A DNA stretch of 64,000 nt, from positions 21,964,648-22,028,647 of the forward strand of contig CM047425.1 in the NCBI GenBank assembly GCA_026168455.1. The letters run 5' to 3'. Positions within the stretch are counted from its first letter, which is position 1. Every line of letters starts with the position of its first letter. Below are positions 45,303 to 56,244 of the stretch, one piece after another. A program made the position numbers and the translations under genes. This stretch comes from Theocolax elegans. Its lineage: Eukaryota > Arthropoda > Insecta > Hymenoptera > Cerocephalidae. Under the pieces are notes generated by a model. That model searched no databases. It was not told the DNA's origin and was given only the letters and a program-made list of their open reading frames with translations.

Positions 45303-45614
45303 AAAGTTTTCTGCAGAAATAAATATTGGAAACAGTAAATTTGTCTATCTCGGGAACCGCAAGAGATATAAAAAAAATTCAAAATGGCCTCAGTATGGTT
45401 CCGAATCGTCTATACACTCACGAAAATTAAATTTTAAATTTTCAAAAAACGAACTTTTTTCATGGTTGGGTAGTGTTACGGGTGAGTCATCGCGATATAG
45501 ATGCCCGCGCGAGCTGTAAGTCATCGCGATAGCGATGATCGCTTATGACAAAGGTATACTCTTCAGCGTGATTATTTTAATTACGCTTTCTTCTGCGCTT
45601 ATATTCGATAATTA

Positions 45615-46057
45615 TTTTTTTTTTTTTTTTATTCTTGATTTTGTGCCCTCTTTTTTCCTGGCACTTCCTACCGTTTATCCCCTGGGGGACTTTAACGGTG
45701 TCCACCTACCACCTATGTGTGGGTGCTTTATCCCTCCCTTAAAAACCCCACCATCTCGCATGCGCCCGGGGTTATGCCCGTGGATGAGGGAAACCTGTGA
45801 AGCAGGGAAAACCTCACCCGAGATGGCCGGTGTATTCGAAACATTCTTTTTGGGTGTCAAAGTCACATTGCGTAGGCCTTGACACCGAAACCGAATGTTT
45901 CACACCTCCCGCTCACGTTATGGAATATGAAAAACACCTAACCGATCACGAAAGCCGCACGAGAATGGTCTCCCATCCAAGTACTAACCGCGCTCAGCGC
46001 TGCTTAACTTTCGCGATCGGCCGAGGTGCGGTTCCACCACTCCGCCACCGCGTCGGT
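45615..46057 (-). mobile_element. 5S-rRNA-derived SINE, copy 1
   Basis: Minus-strand SINE of about 443 bp. Its head matches the internal control region of 5S rRNA (GAAAGTTAAGCAGCGCTGAG and GGTTAGTACTTGGATGGGAG), which drives Pol III. It has an unrelated body of about 330 bp and a poly(A) tail (T run at 45615-45630 on the plus strand). A 16-bp target duplication TTATATTCGATAATTA flanks it (45599-45614 and 46058-46073). 5S-derived SINEs are known as SINE3 in fish and some other animals. Confidence 0.85.
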
Positions 46058-46400
46058 TTATATTCGATAATTATAATTTTACAAACCTTTTAGTTTTCTG
46101 CAGAAATAAATTTGGAAACAGTAAATTTGTCTATCTCGGGAACCGCAAGAGATATAAAAAAAATTCAAAATGGCCTCAGTATGGTTCCGAATCGTCTATA
46201 CACTCACGAAAATTAAATTTTAAATTTTCAAAAAACGAACTTTTTTCATGGTTGGGTAGTGTTACGGGTGAGTCATCGCGATATAGATGCCCGCGCGAGC
46301 TGTAAGTCATCGCGATAGCGATGCTCGCTTATGACAAAGGTATACTCTTCAGCGTGATTATTTTAATTACGCTTTCTTCTGCGCTTATATTCGATAATTA

Positions 46401-46842
46401 TTTTTTTTTTTTTTTTATTCTTGATTTTGTGCCCTCTTTTTTCCTGGCACTTCCTACCGTTTATCCCCTGGGGGACTTTAACGGTGTCCACCTACCACCT
46501 ATGTGTGGTGCTTTATCTCTCCCTTAAAAACCCCACCATCTCGCATGCGCCCGGGGTTATGCCCGTGGATGAGGGAAACCTGTGAAGCAGGGAAAACCTC
46601 ACCCGAGATGGCCGGTGTATTCGAAACATTCTTTTTGGGTGTCAAAGTCACATTGCGTAGGCCTTGACACCGAAACCGAATGTTTCACACCTCCCGCTCA
46701 CGTTATGGAATATGAAAAACACCTAACCGATCACGAAAGCCGCACGAGAATGGTCTCCCATCCAAGTACTAACCGCGCTCAGCGCTGCTTAACTTTCGCG
46801 ATCGGCCGAGGTGCGGTTCCACCACTCCGCCACCGCGTCGGT
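46401..46842 (-). mobile_element. 5S-rRNA-derived SINE, copy 2
   Basis: Same insertion, amplified with its unit. Target duplications at 46385-46400 and 46843-46858. Confidence 0.85.
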
Positions 46843-47186
46843 TTATATTCGATAATTATAATTTTACAAACCTTTTAGTTTTCTGCAGAAATAAATTTTG
46901 GAAACAGTAAATTTGTCTATCTCGGGAACCGCAAGAGATATAAAAAAAATTCAAAATGGCCTCAGTATGGTTCCGAATCGTCTATACACTCACTGAAAAT
47001 TAAATTTTAAATTTTCAAAAAACGAACTTTTTTCATGGTTGGGTAGTGTTACGGGTGAGTCATCGCGATATAGATGCCCGCGCGAGCTGTAAGTCATCGC
47101 GATAGCGATGCTCGCTTATGACAAAGGTATACTCTTCAGCGTGATTATTTAATTACGCTTTCTTCTGCGCTTATATTCGATAATTA

Positions 47187-47627
47187 TTTTTTTTTTTTTT
47201 TTTCTTGATTTTGTGCCCTCTTTTTTCCTGGCACTTCCTACCGTTTATCCCCTGGGGGACTTTAACGGTGTCCACCTACCACCTATGTGTGGGTGCTTTA
47301 TCTCTCCCTTAAAAACCCCACCATCTCGCATGCGCCCGGGGTTATGCCCGTGGATGAGGGAAACCTGTGAAGCAGGGAAAACCTCACCCGAGATGGCCGC
47401 TGTATTCGAAACATTCTTTTTGGGTGTCAAAGTCACATTGCGTAGGCCTTGACACCGAAACCGAATGTTTCACACCTCCCGCTCACGTTGTGGAATATGA
47501 AAAACACCTAACCGATCACGAAAGCCGCACGAGAATGGTCTCCCATCCAAGTACTAACCGCGCTCAGCGCTGCTTAACTTTCGCGATCGGCTGAGGTGCG
47601 GTTCCACCACTCCGCCACCGCGTCGGT
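47187..47627 (-). mobile_element. 5S-rRNA-derived SINE, copy 3
   Basis: Same insertion. Target duplications at 47171-47186 and 47628-47643. It shares several base changes with copy 4 against copies 1 and 2 (for example GCTGTATTCG for GGTGTATTCG, and CGGCTGAGG for CGGCCGAGG). Confidence 0.85.
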
Positions 47628-47971
47628 TTATATTCGATAATTATAATTTTACAAACCTTTTAGTTTTCTGCAGAAATAAATTTTGGAAACAGTAAATTTG
47701 TCTATCTCGGGAACCGCAAGAGATATAAAAAAAATTCAAAATGGCCTCAGTATGGTTCCGAATCGTCTATACACTCACGAAAATTAAATTTTAAATTTTC
47801 AAAAAACGAACTTTTTTCATGGTTGGGTAGTGTTACGGGTGAGTCATCGCGATATAGATGCCCGCGCGAGCTGTAAGTCATCGCGATAGCGATGCTCGCT
47901 TATGACAAAGGTATACTCTTCAGCGTGATTATTTTAATTACGCTTTCTTCTGCGCTTATATTCGATAATTA

Positions 47972-48416
47972 TTTTTTTTTTTTTTTTTTATTCTTGATTT
48001 TGTGCCCTCTTTTTTCCTGGCACTTCCTACCGTTTATCCCCTGGGGGACTTTAACGGTGTCCACCTACCACCTATGTGTGGGTGCTTTATCTCTCCCTTA
48101 AAAACCCCACCATCTCGCATGCGCCCGGGGTTATGCCCGTGGATGAGGGAAACCTGTGAAGCAGGGAAAACCTCACCCGAGATGGCCGCTGTATTCGAAA
48201 CATTCTTTTTGGGTGTCAAAGTCACATTGCGTAGGCCTTGACACCGAAACCGAATGTTTCACACCTCCCGCTCACGTTGTGGAATATGAAAAACACCTAA
48301 CCGATCACGAAAGCCGCACGAGAATGGTCTCCCATCCAAGTACTAACCGCGCTCAGCGCTGCTTAACTTTCGCGATCGGCTGAGGTGCGGTTCCACCACT
48401 CCGCCACCGCGTCGGT
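47972..48416 (-). mobile_element. 5S-rRNA-derived SINE, copy 4
   Basis: Same insertion. Target duplications at 47956-47971 and 48417-48432. The longest T run of the four copies follows its left target duplication. Confidence 0.85.
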
Positions 48417-48775
48417 TTATATTCGATAATTATAATTTTACAAACCTTTTAGTTTTCTGCAGAAATAAATTTTGGAAACAGTAAATTTGTCTATCTCGGG
48501 AACCGCAAGAGATATAAAAAAAATTCAAAATGGCCTCAGTATGGTTCCGAATCGTCTATACACTCACGAAAATTAAATTTTAAATTTTCAAAAAACGAAC
48601 TTTTTTCATGGTTGGGTAGTGTTACGGGTGAGTCATCGCGATATAGATGCCCGCGCGAGCTGTAAGTCATCGCGATAGCGATGCTCGCTTATGACAAAGG
48701 TATACTCTCCAGCGTGATTATTTAATTACGCTTTCTTCCGCGCTTATATTCGATATTTATAATTTTACAAACCTT

Positions 48776-49204
48776 TTAGTATAAAAACCTCTCGTTCCTC
48801 GCTCGAGATTCTCGAGCCAAGGAGGATGTACCCACGACAAATGACCAATATTCGCCGACAAAAATGTTCATGATAATTGCGCGCGAAACTTTTTTTCGTA
48901 CCACTACACAGGTTTTTGGTCTCCAATGTATTTTATCCACATCCACTTTATGGTGCTTTACAACTAACATAAAGTGTACCGATAAATATCTATAAAAGCG
49001 CCAGCCGTCTTCGAACAGAATAACTTGCACTAAAGAATGGGACTGTTCACGCAAATCAATCGGGTACGGGCGTAAACGTCGAAAAGTTAAAACACTATGC
49101 AATTCCGGATCTATCGGTTGAACACTTGTTCGGGTACTCTCAATAACCGATTCTTGCTCTCTCGATATATCTCCGAGACAAACGTCTTTCTCCTCCGGTA
49201 ACAT
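48776..49204 (-). CDS. Unrecognised 142-residue protein, cut by the tandem array
   Basis: The minus-strand frame runs from ATG at 49204 (MLPEEKDVCLGDISREQE) to a TAG at 48776-48778. Composition is normal and charged, with aromatic and beta-like segments (QVILFEDGWRFYRYLSVHFM). No signal peptide, membrane span or known motif. The last codons coincide with the end of the tandem array at about 48780, so the true C-terminus may have been replaced. It is divergent from the gene at 49851, with about 650 bp between. Function unknown. Confidence 0.45.
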   Translation of the reverse strand: MLPEEKDVCLGDISREQESVIESTRTSVQPIDPELHSVLTFRRLRPYPIDLREQSHSLVQVILFEDGWRFYRYLSVHFMLVVKHHKVDVDKIHWRPKTCVVVRKKVSRAIIMNIFVGEYWSFVVGTSSLARESRARNERFLY

Positions 49205-49790
49205 CGTCGAAACTGAACTTTATACATCGTTCTTTTAATTTTGCAACTAAAGCAAATTTTAACATGCTTCGACATTAGCGAGGATGCTCTCGCGTAATTT
49301 GACCCATACTTGTATAGAAATATAAATTAAACTGGTTGGGAGGGTAAATTTTTTACATCGAACGTCATCGTGTTGTTTTTAATCAAATAATAAAACATCA
49401 AAACAATGTTTAGCATTTTATAAGAAACTGTATACTTGCACGTGTTTTCATTTTCATTTCTTTTTCATACGTAAATATCAACGTAGCACGCGTTTGATTT
49501 AATATTATTTATCTAGTTTCAAAACGTATTTTATATCTGCGCATTTATGTTTTTAAAATTTATCACATCTCTTGCACGATCTGTCATTTAACTCATGATG
49601 ATGATGCGAAACAAACGTTAGTTTCACTGATTTGATTTTCGCATCGAACTGCAGTTTGCCACGTTATTTATATATGAGATTCAAAGAATTTCTAAAATTT
49701 GATGAAATGCATTTTTTTTTGTTGGTAATATGTAGTAGTAGACACATACTTTTTAGATATTACTCCCCCACCATTCACAACTGGGTAATC
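49205..49790. other. Divergent intergenic region
   Basis: Lies between two divergently oriented candidate genes. On the minus strand a TATAAAG occurs near 49218-49224, too close to the ATG at 49204 for a standard promoter. Nothing else seen. Confidence 0.35.
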
Positions 49791-49791
49791 G

Positions 49792-49799
49792 TATAAGAG
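49792..49799 (+). promoter_or_regulatory. TATA box upstream of the 49851 gene
   Basis: TATAAGAG at 49792-49799, 52 nt before the first ATG. A start near 49823 would leave a short leader. No exact TCAKTY initiator is present. Confidence 0.4.
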
Positions 49800-49850
49800 G
49801 ACACAGATTTTTCGCAGACATTATACTGTGTACTCCGCTGAAAGTGCATC

Positions 49851-50532
49851 ATGGATCAAGTATCTAAGATTCATGTTCTCAGTGTTCTCAATTGTATTAT
49901 ACGTATAGCGATTGTACGCGAACCAATGATTCGCACAATCAGTAAGAATATGCGTAGGGACAATCTAAAGACTTTTTCTACCAACATTTTGTTAAAAAAA
50001 TTACGGTCTTTGGTATCATTATGTAGCAGCGGTACGATTGAACATATGTTTAAAGTAGGATTGTTCGATAATCAAATTATCAGATCAGTAATTATACGTG
50101 TGTTGAGAGACAGGAATCTTCATAACAACTCTGAATTCAGGAATATTATACACCGCGCCGGTACGTATTTTACTAGATCTTGTAAAGAGATTTTATTATT
50201 GAATACTTAAAATTTATATATTTTAGCACTTAAAGAAATGGACGATGATGTTGAAGGAGATAATGATATTATGAATTGTCAATACAAAGTTGGTAAGTGT
50301 ACAATATAGTTTTGTAAATTAAGTTAATTTCTAATGCTTCTAATGCTTTTATATTTTACATTAGAACCCGACGGTATAGAAGAAATTAGACGTAATCAGC
50401 CGACCTCATCGTTTGAAGCAGATCCAATACCATCGACCAGTCGAATCATCGATACGCATGATGATAACGAATATTCATCCAGCACCACCTCCTGCTCGAG
50501 CTGTAGCGATACTTCATCCGTTGACGATAATT
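49851..50532 (+). CDS. Unrecognised intron-containing gene, at least three exons
   Basis: Exon 1 is 49851-50160 (from MDQVSKIHVLSVLNCIIRI), exon 2 is 50227-50292 and exon 3 is 50365 to about 50532. The donors GCCG|GTACGT and GTTG|GTAAGTG and the acceptors ATATTTTAG and TTACATTAG keep one frame. Exon 3 ends at a possible donor (AATT|GTACGT) or reads on to a TAA at 50640. The N-terminal 100 residues are basic and hydrophobic, helix-prone, without a known motif. Exons 2-3 are acidic and Ser/Thr-rich (SSSTTSCSSCSDTSSVDDN), likely disordered. The sequence after exon 3 belongs to a repeat block, so the 3' end may be lost or altered. Function unknown. Confidence 0.55.
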
Positions 50533-50570
50533 GTACGTATTATTCTTTATCTCGACACGTTTGTTTTAAA

Positions 50571-51060
50571 CATCCACATTATATTAAAATTTTATACTGT
50601 CAAAATGACGATTTAAGTATAAATTATGTTATATTTTGTTAAATAGTTTGTAAAATTTATTTTTTTTAATTCAATATGATCGCGGCACCCAAAGGAATAA
50701 TTAGACATAGTGTTTGACTTTTTTTATAGGTATTTAATTAATTTTTTATTGGTTTTAAAGTTTAAGTCTGAGCGTACGTCCGTACGTCCGTACGTCCATA
50801 CGTCCGTACGTCCGTACATCCGTACAGGTGGCTTTTTATTTTTTAACTCTTCTTATAACTCTCTTGGATTTTCGAAAAAATGAATTTTTTTTAATGAAAG
50901 TGATCGCGGAACCACACGGATTAATTAGAAATAGTGTTTAACTTTTTTATGGGTGTTTAATTACTTTTTTATTTACTTTTTTTAATTTTTTATAGTCGAT
51001 TAGTTATAACTGAAGATAACATTAAGGACTGGACATCATCAACAAATATATGGGAATATT
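50571..51060. repeat. Leader segment of hairpin-satellite block A
   Basis: Begins CATCCACATTATATTAAAAT and recurs at about 53607 and 55438. It contains an 8-bp microsatellite (CGTACGTC)n at about 50773-50824 and two diverged copies of GATCGCGG...GG.ATAATTAGA.ATAGTGTTT. Confidence 0.75.
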
Positions 51061-51099
51061 TAAAATATAAGGGAATATTTTTTTTTTAATTTCGAAATA

Positions 51100-52427
51100 T
51101 GGGTTCCAGTAGATGATGCCCCGTCGACCTGGAGGTAACAGTAGGGACCTAGACATCTTCTACAGGAAGAAAAAATTTTTTTTTTTACGTAATAGGTCTT
51201 TCAGTAGATATTTCCCCGATGACCTGGAGGTAACATTATCGACCTGGACATCTTCTACAGGAAGAAAAAGTTTTTTTTTTATTTCGTAATATGCCTTCCA
51301 GTAGATGATACCCCGTCGACCTGGATGTAACAGTAGGGACCTAGACATCTTCTACAGGAAGAAAATTTTGGACATCTTCTACAGGAAGAAAAAATTTTTT
51401 TTTTTTTACGTAATAGGTCTTTCAGTAGATATTTCCCCCGATGACCTGGAGGGTAACATTATCGACCTGGACATCTTCTACAGGAAGAAAAAGTTTTTTT
51501 TTTATTCGTAATATGCCTTCCAGTAGATGATACCCCGTCGACCTGGATGTAACAGTAGGGACCTAGACATCTTCTACAGGAAGAAAATTTTTTTTTTTTT
51601 ACGTAATAGGTCTTTCTGTAGATATTTCCCCGATAACCTGGAGGTAACATTACCGACCTGGACATCTTCTACAGGAAGAAAAATTTTTTTTTTATTTCGT
51701 AATAAGTCTTTCTCTAAATGTTGCCCCGATGACCTGGAGGTAACATTACCGACCTGGACATCTTCTACAGGAAGAAAAATTTTTTTTTTTTTGGTTTCGT
51801 AATACGCCTTCCAGTAGATGATGCCCCGTCGACCTATGGGTAACAGTAGGGACCTAGACATCTTCTACATGAAGAAAAATATTTTTTTTTTTTTTACGTA
51901 ATAGGTCTTTCAGTTGATATTTCCCCGATGACCTGGAGGTAACATTACCGACCTGGCCATCTTCTACAGGAAAAAAATTTTTTCTTTTATTTCGTAATAA
52001 GTCTTTCTCTACATGTTGCCCCGATGACCTGGAGGTAACATTACCGACCTCGACATCTTCTACAGGAAGAAAATTTTTTTTTTTTTGGTTTCGTAATAGC
52101 CCTTTCAGTAGATGATGTCCCGTCGACCTATGGGTAACAGTAGGGACCTAAACATCTTCTACAGGAAGAAAATTGTTTTTTTATTTTTATAATGAACCTT
52201 CCAGTAGATGATGCCCTGTTGACCTGGAGGTAACATTACCGACCTAGACATCTTCCACAGGAAGAAAATTTTTTTTTTTTGGTTTCGTAATAGGCCTTCC
52301 AGTAGATGATGCACCGTCGACGTGGAGGTAACAGTAAGGACCTGGACATCATCTACAGGAAGAAATTAATTTTTTTTTAATTTTATATAAGCTATCAATT
52401 AGATGATGCTGCGATGACCTGGATGAC
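51100..52427. repeat. Hairpin-forming satellite, block A
   Basis: About 13-14 tandem units of roughly 95-105 bp. Each has CTTCCAGTAGATGATG near the start and CATCTTCTACAGGAAG or CATCATCTACAGGAAG near the end, which pair as a stem of up to 16 bp. The loop holds GACCTGGAGGTAACATTA.GGACC, and a T run separates units. Open frames of 60-95 codons on both strands are repeat artefacts. Confidence 0.85.
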
Positions 52428-53609
52428 CTAGCTAAAATCCTCCCTCGCTCACGATCGCTCGATGAAAAATTATTTTATAATAGATAATATTAAATGAACC
52501 TAAAAAATATTTTATTATTTAACTTCATTCAATTATTATTTATTAAAATGTACCCATATAGAATTATTATCATATGTATAATAATTAATGTTTATTATTA
52601 TTATACGATGAATTAAAATGATAATATTAAAAAAATAGAAATTATCTATAAAAATATAAAAATAATTACTTTTGTATGAAATAGAGTTAAATTATTATTG
52701 CAATAGCAATTTTCATAAAGGAATTATTATTGATTTTTATTGTCATGTGATATGTACACATCCTTTGCAAATAATTTATTTATTTATTTAGCAGTACTTA
52801 TTAATTTGTGTGTTATTGGTAATTTGGTAATAGCACTTTTTATACACTGAGTAAAATATCATAAACTATATTACAAAAAATCTATATAAAATAATCTATA
52901 TTAAAAATTACTATATTGTATAGGAAAAGTGTGACATCTCAGCAATATAATAATTTTTGCTATGTTATATAGTAAAATTTAGATATACTATCTTTTAATG
53001 TCCAATATCGTAATTTTTGATATTCAATATAGTAAATTTTATTATATAAGTCAGCAAATTTTATTATTCAATCTGGTATTTTTTAAATGCGAATGTAAGG
53101 AAGTAAAAATGAATTATATTTTGTTTTTAATTAATTCGAAATAGAATGTATATATTGGGGGAATTCCATTTGTCAATTAAGTACTACAGAAGCATTTAAT
53201 ATTTGGAGATTTAATTATATACTATTCTTACGCAGTTGATCGCAATTTTTATTCACTCGCATATATTTATTCATTACACTTATTAGTCACTAACTTAAAT
53301 ATTGTTTCAATCGCTATCATTGAAATACGCTGAACGGAAGATACATTTTCGCATAATACACATTTTTGAGCATTTGCGAGAAGAACTGGAAAAATAGAAA
53401 ATTTTATACACGCCACCTATTGGACGAACGGAATAATTAGAATAGCCTTAAATTAAACAGTCGTCTCAAAACAATTGAATACTGAAAAAGAAATGAACGT
53501 ATACGCGTATATAAAATATTTCTACAATACATCTTATACAAATTTTAATATATGTAGTATATATATTTAAAAAAAATCAACCAAATAATTAAATATTGAT
53601 CATACATAT
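52428..53609. repeat. Long inverted repeat, left arm
   Basis: Inverted copy of 56245-57651, beginning CTAGCTAAAATCCTC at the outer end and ending with ATGTATGATCAATATTTAAT (inverted) at the inner end. AT-rich and non-coding. Confidence 0.85.
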
Positions 53610-55290
53610 CCACATTATATTAAAATTTTATACTGTCAAAATGACGATTTAAGTATAAATTATGTTATATTTTTTTAAATAGTTTGTAAAAATTAATTTT
53701 TTTTTTATTCAATAGGATCGCGGCACCCAAAGGAATAATTAGACATAGTGTTTGACTTTTTTATAGGTATTTAATTAATTTTTTAATGGTTTTAAAGTTT
53801 AATTCTGAGCGTACGTACGTACGTCCGTACGTCCGTACAGGCAGACTTTTTATTTTTTAACTCTTCTTATATCTCTCTTGGATTTTCGAAAAAATGAATT
53901 TTATTTAATGAAAGTGATCGCGGAATCACACGGATTAATTAGTAATAGTGTTTAACTTTTTTATAGGTGCTTAATTACTTTTTTAAATGGTTTCTCGATT
54001 ATTTAAAATGATTATTTATTTGTTTATCTCGATCAGTTACAACTGAAGTTAACATTAAGGACTGGACATCATCAACAGGAAGGGAATATTTTTTTTTAAT
54101 TTCGTAATATGGGCTCCAGTAGACGATGCCCCGTCGACCTGGAGGTAACAGTAGGGACCTGGACATCTTCTACAGGAAGAAAATTTTTTTTTTTTGATAT
54201 CGTAATAAGTCTCACAGTAGGAGTTGCCCTGATGACCTGGAGGTAACATTACGGACCTAGAAATCTTCTACTGGAAGAAAAATTTTGTTTTTTAATTTCG
54301 TAATATGCCTTCCAGTAGATGTTGCCCCGATGACCTGGAGGTAAAATTAGTGACCTGCACGTCATCTACAGGAAGAAAAATTTTTTTTTTATTTCGTAAT
54401 AGGTTTTTCAGTAGAAGATGCCCTGTTGACCTGGAGGTAACATTACTGACCTACATATCTCCTACAGGAAGAACAATTTTTTTTTTTGATGTCGTAATAC
54501 GCCTGCCAGTAGATTATGCCCCGTCGACCTGGAGGTAACAGTAGGGACCTGGACATTTGCTACAGGAAGAAAATTTTTTTTTAAATTTCGTAATGTGCGT
54601 TCCAGTAGATGATGCTGCGATGATCTAGAGGTAACATAAGGGACCTGAACATCATCTACTATCTAGGAAAAATTTTTTTTTTGGTTTCGTAATAGGCTTT
54701 CCAGTAGATGTTATCCCGTTAACCTGGAGGTAACATTAGGGACCTGGACATCATCTACAGGAAGAAAATTTTTTTTTATTTTTATAATGAACCTTCCAGT
54801 AGATGATGTCCCGATGACCTGTAGGTAACATTATGGACCTGGACATCCACTACAGGCAGAAAATATTTTTTTTTGATTCCGTAATAGGCCTTTCAGTAAA
54901 TGTTGCCTCGTTAACCTGGAGGTAACATTAGTGATCTGGATATCATCTTCAGGAAAAATTTTTTTTTGGTTTCGTAATAGGCTTTCCAGTAGATGTTATC
55001 CCGTTAACCTGGAGGTAACATTAGGGACCTGGACATCATCTACAGGAAGAAAATTGTTTTTTTATTTTTATAATGAACCTTCCAGTAGATTATGTCCCGA
55101 TGACCTGGAGGTAACATTAGGGACCTGGATATCTACTACAAGAAGAAAATATTTTTTTTTGATTCCGTAATAGGCCTTTCAGTAAATGTTGCCCCGTTAA
55201 CCTTGAGGTAACATTAGGGACCTGGAAATCATCTCCAGAAAGAAATGATTTTTTTTAATTTCGTAATGGACCTTCCAATATATATAGTAT
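53610..55290. repeat. Hairpin-satellite block B (leader plus array)
   Basis: Leader at about 53607-54050, homologous to 50571-51060, followed by about 12 hairpin units (54060-55290) like those of block A. The microsatellite is shorter here. The block sits between the arms of the long inverted repeat. Confidence 0.8.
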
Positions 55291-56244
55291 TATTATAAAT
55301 TTATGATAATTTTGTTAATAACTAAGAGATATTAACAACGTTACTAGAATGTAGGATGTACGTAGTAGATCAATTCTCAGAAATTCAGAAAAATACAGTT
55401 CATTAAGTAGATATTAAATGATATTATCCACATCCACATCCATCCACATTATATTAAAATTTTATACTGTCTAAATGACGATTTAAGTATAAATTATGTT
55501 ATATATTTTAAATAGTTTATAAAAATTAATTTTTTTTAATTCAATATGATCGCGGCACCCAAAGGAATAATTTGACTTAGTGTTTGAATTTTTTATAGGT
55601 ATTTAAGTAATTTTTTAATGGTTTAAAAGTTTAAGTCTGAGCGTACGTTCGTATGTCCGTACAGGCAGACTTTTTATTTTTTAACTCTTCTTATCTCTCT
55701 TGAATTTTCGAAAAAATGAATTTTTTTTAATGATAGTATCGCGAAACCACACGGATTATTTAGAAATAATGCTTAACTTTTTTATAAAAAAACCTCGATT
55801 ATGTATCTCGGTTATTTATTTGCTTATATCGATCAGTTATAACTAAAGGTAACATGAAGGACTGGATATCATCAACAGGAAGGGAATATTTTTTTTTTAA
55901 TTTCGTAATGTTTGTTCCAGTAGATGATGTCGCGATGATCTGGAGGCAACATAAGGGACCTGAATATCATCTACAGGAAGAAATTAATTTTTTTTTAAAT
56001 TTCGTAATGTGCGTTCCAATAGATGATGTTGCGATGATCTGGAGGTAACATTAGGGACCTGGAAATCATCTTCAGAAAGAAATGATTTTTTTTAATTTCG
56101 TAATGTGCGTTCCAGTAGATAATAATAAAAATAATAATAAATAGTAATAAAATAATATAAATAACATAAATACCATAAATACTTTAAGTACCATAATACA
56201 TAATAACATAAACTACCTAATATATAAATAGATTATAATTATAT
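55291..56244. repeat. Hairpin-satellite block C (short)
   Basis: After a 150-bp AT-rich spacer, a third leader (about 55438-55850) is followed by only two to three hairpin units (55860-56120) and then AT-rich sequence to the right inverted-repeat arm. Confidence 0.75.

Larger units (their letters stand above)
45303..48780. repeat. Tandem array: four 785-bp units plus one partial unit
   Basis: Units start GTTTTCTGCAGAAATAAAT at about 45303, 46092, 46878, 47662 and 48451. The first four each contain one SINE at the same position; the fifth lacks it and the array ends at about 48780. The host part of the unit is about 330 bp and contains ATCGCGATAGCGATG-type palindromes. Units differ by a few bases and by T-run length. 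Confidence 0.92.

Noticed and set aside
45675..48383. Recurring 63-, 79- and 98-codon frames in the 785-bp units
   Set aside because: They lie within the SINE body and change length with T-run size; a non-coding Pol III element explains them.
50773..50824. (CGTACGTC)n considered as a CRISPR-like or regulatory array
   Set aside because: It is an 8-bp microsatellite with no spacers, in a eukaryotic context, and it varies in length between the three leader copies.
51160..51861. Multiple 60-95-codon frames on both strands within the hairpin satellite
   Set aside because: They simply translate the tandem repeat and its T runs; they recur wherever the unit period happens to be a multiple of three.
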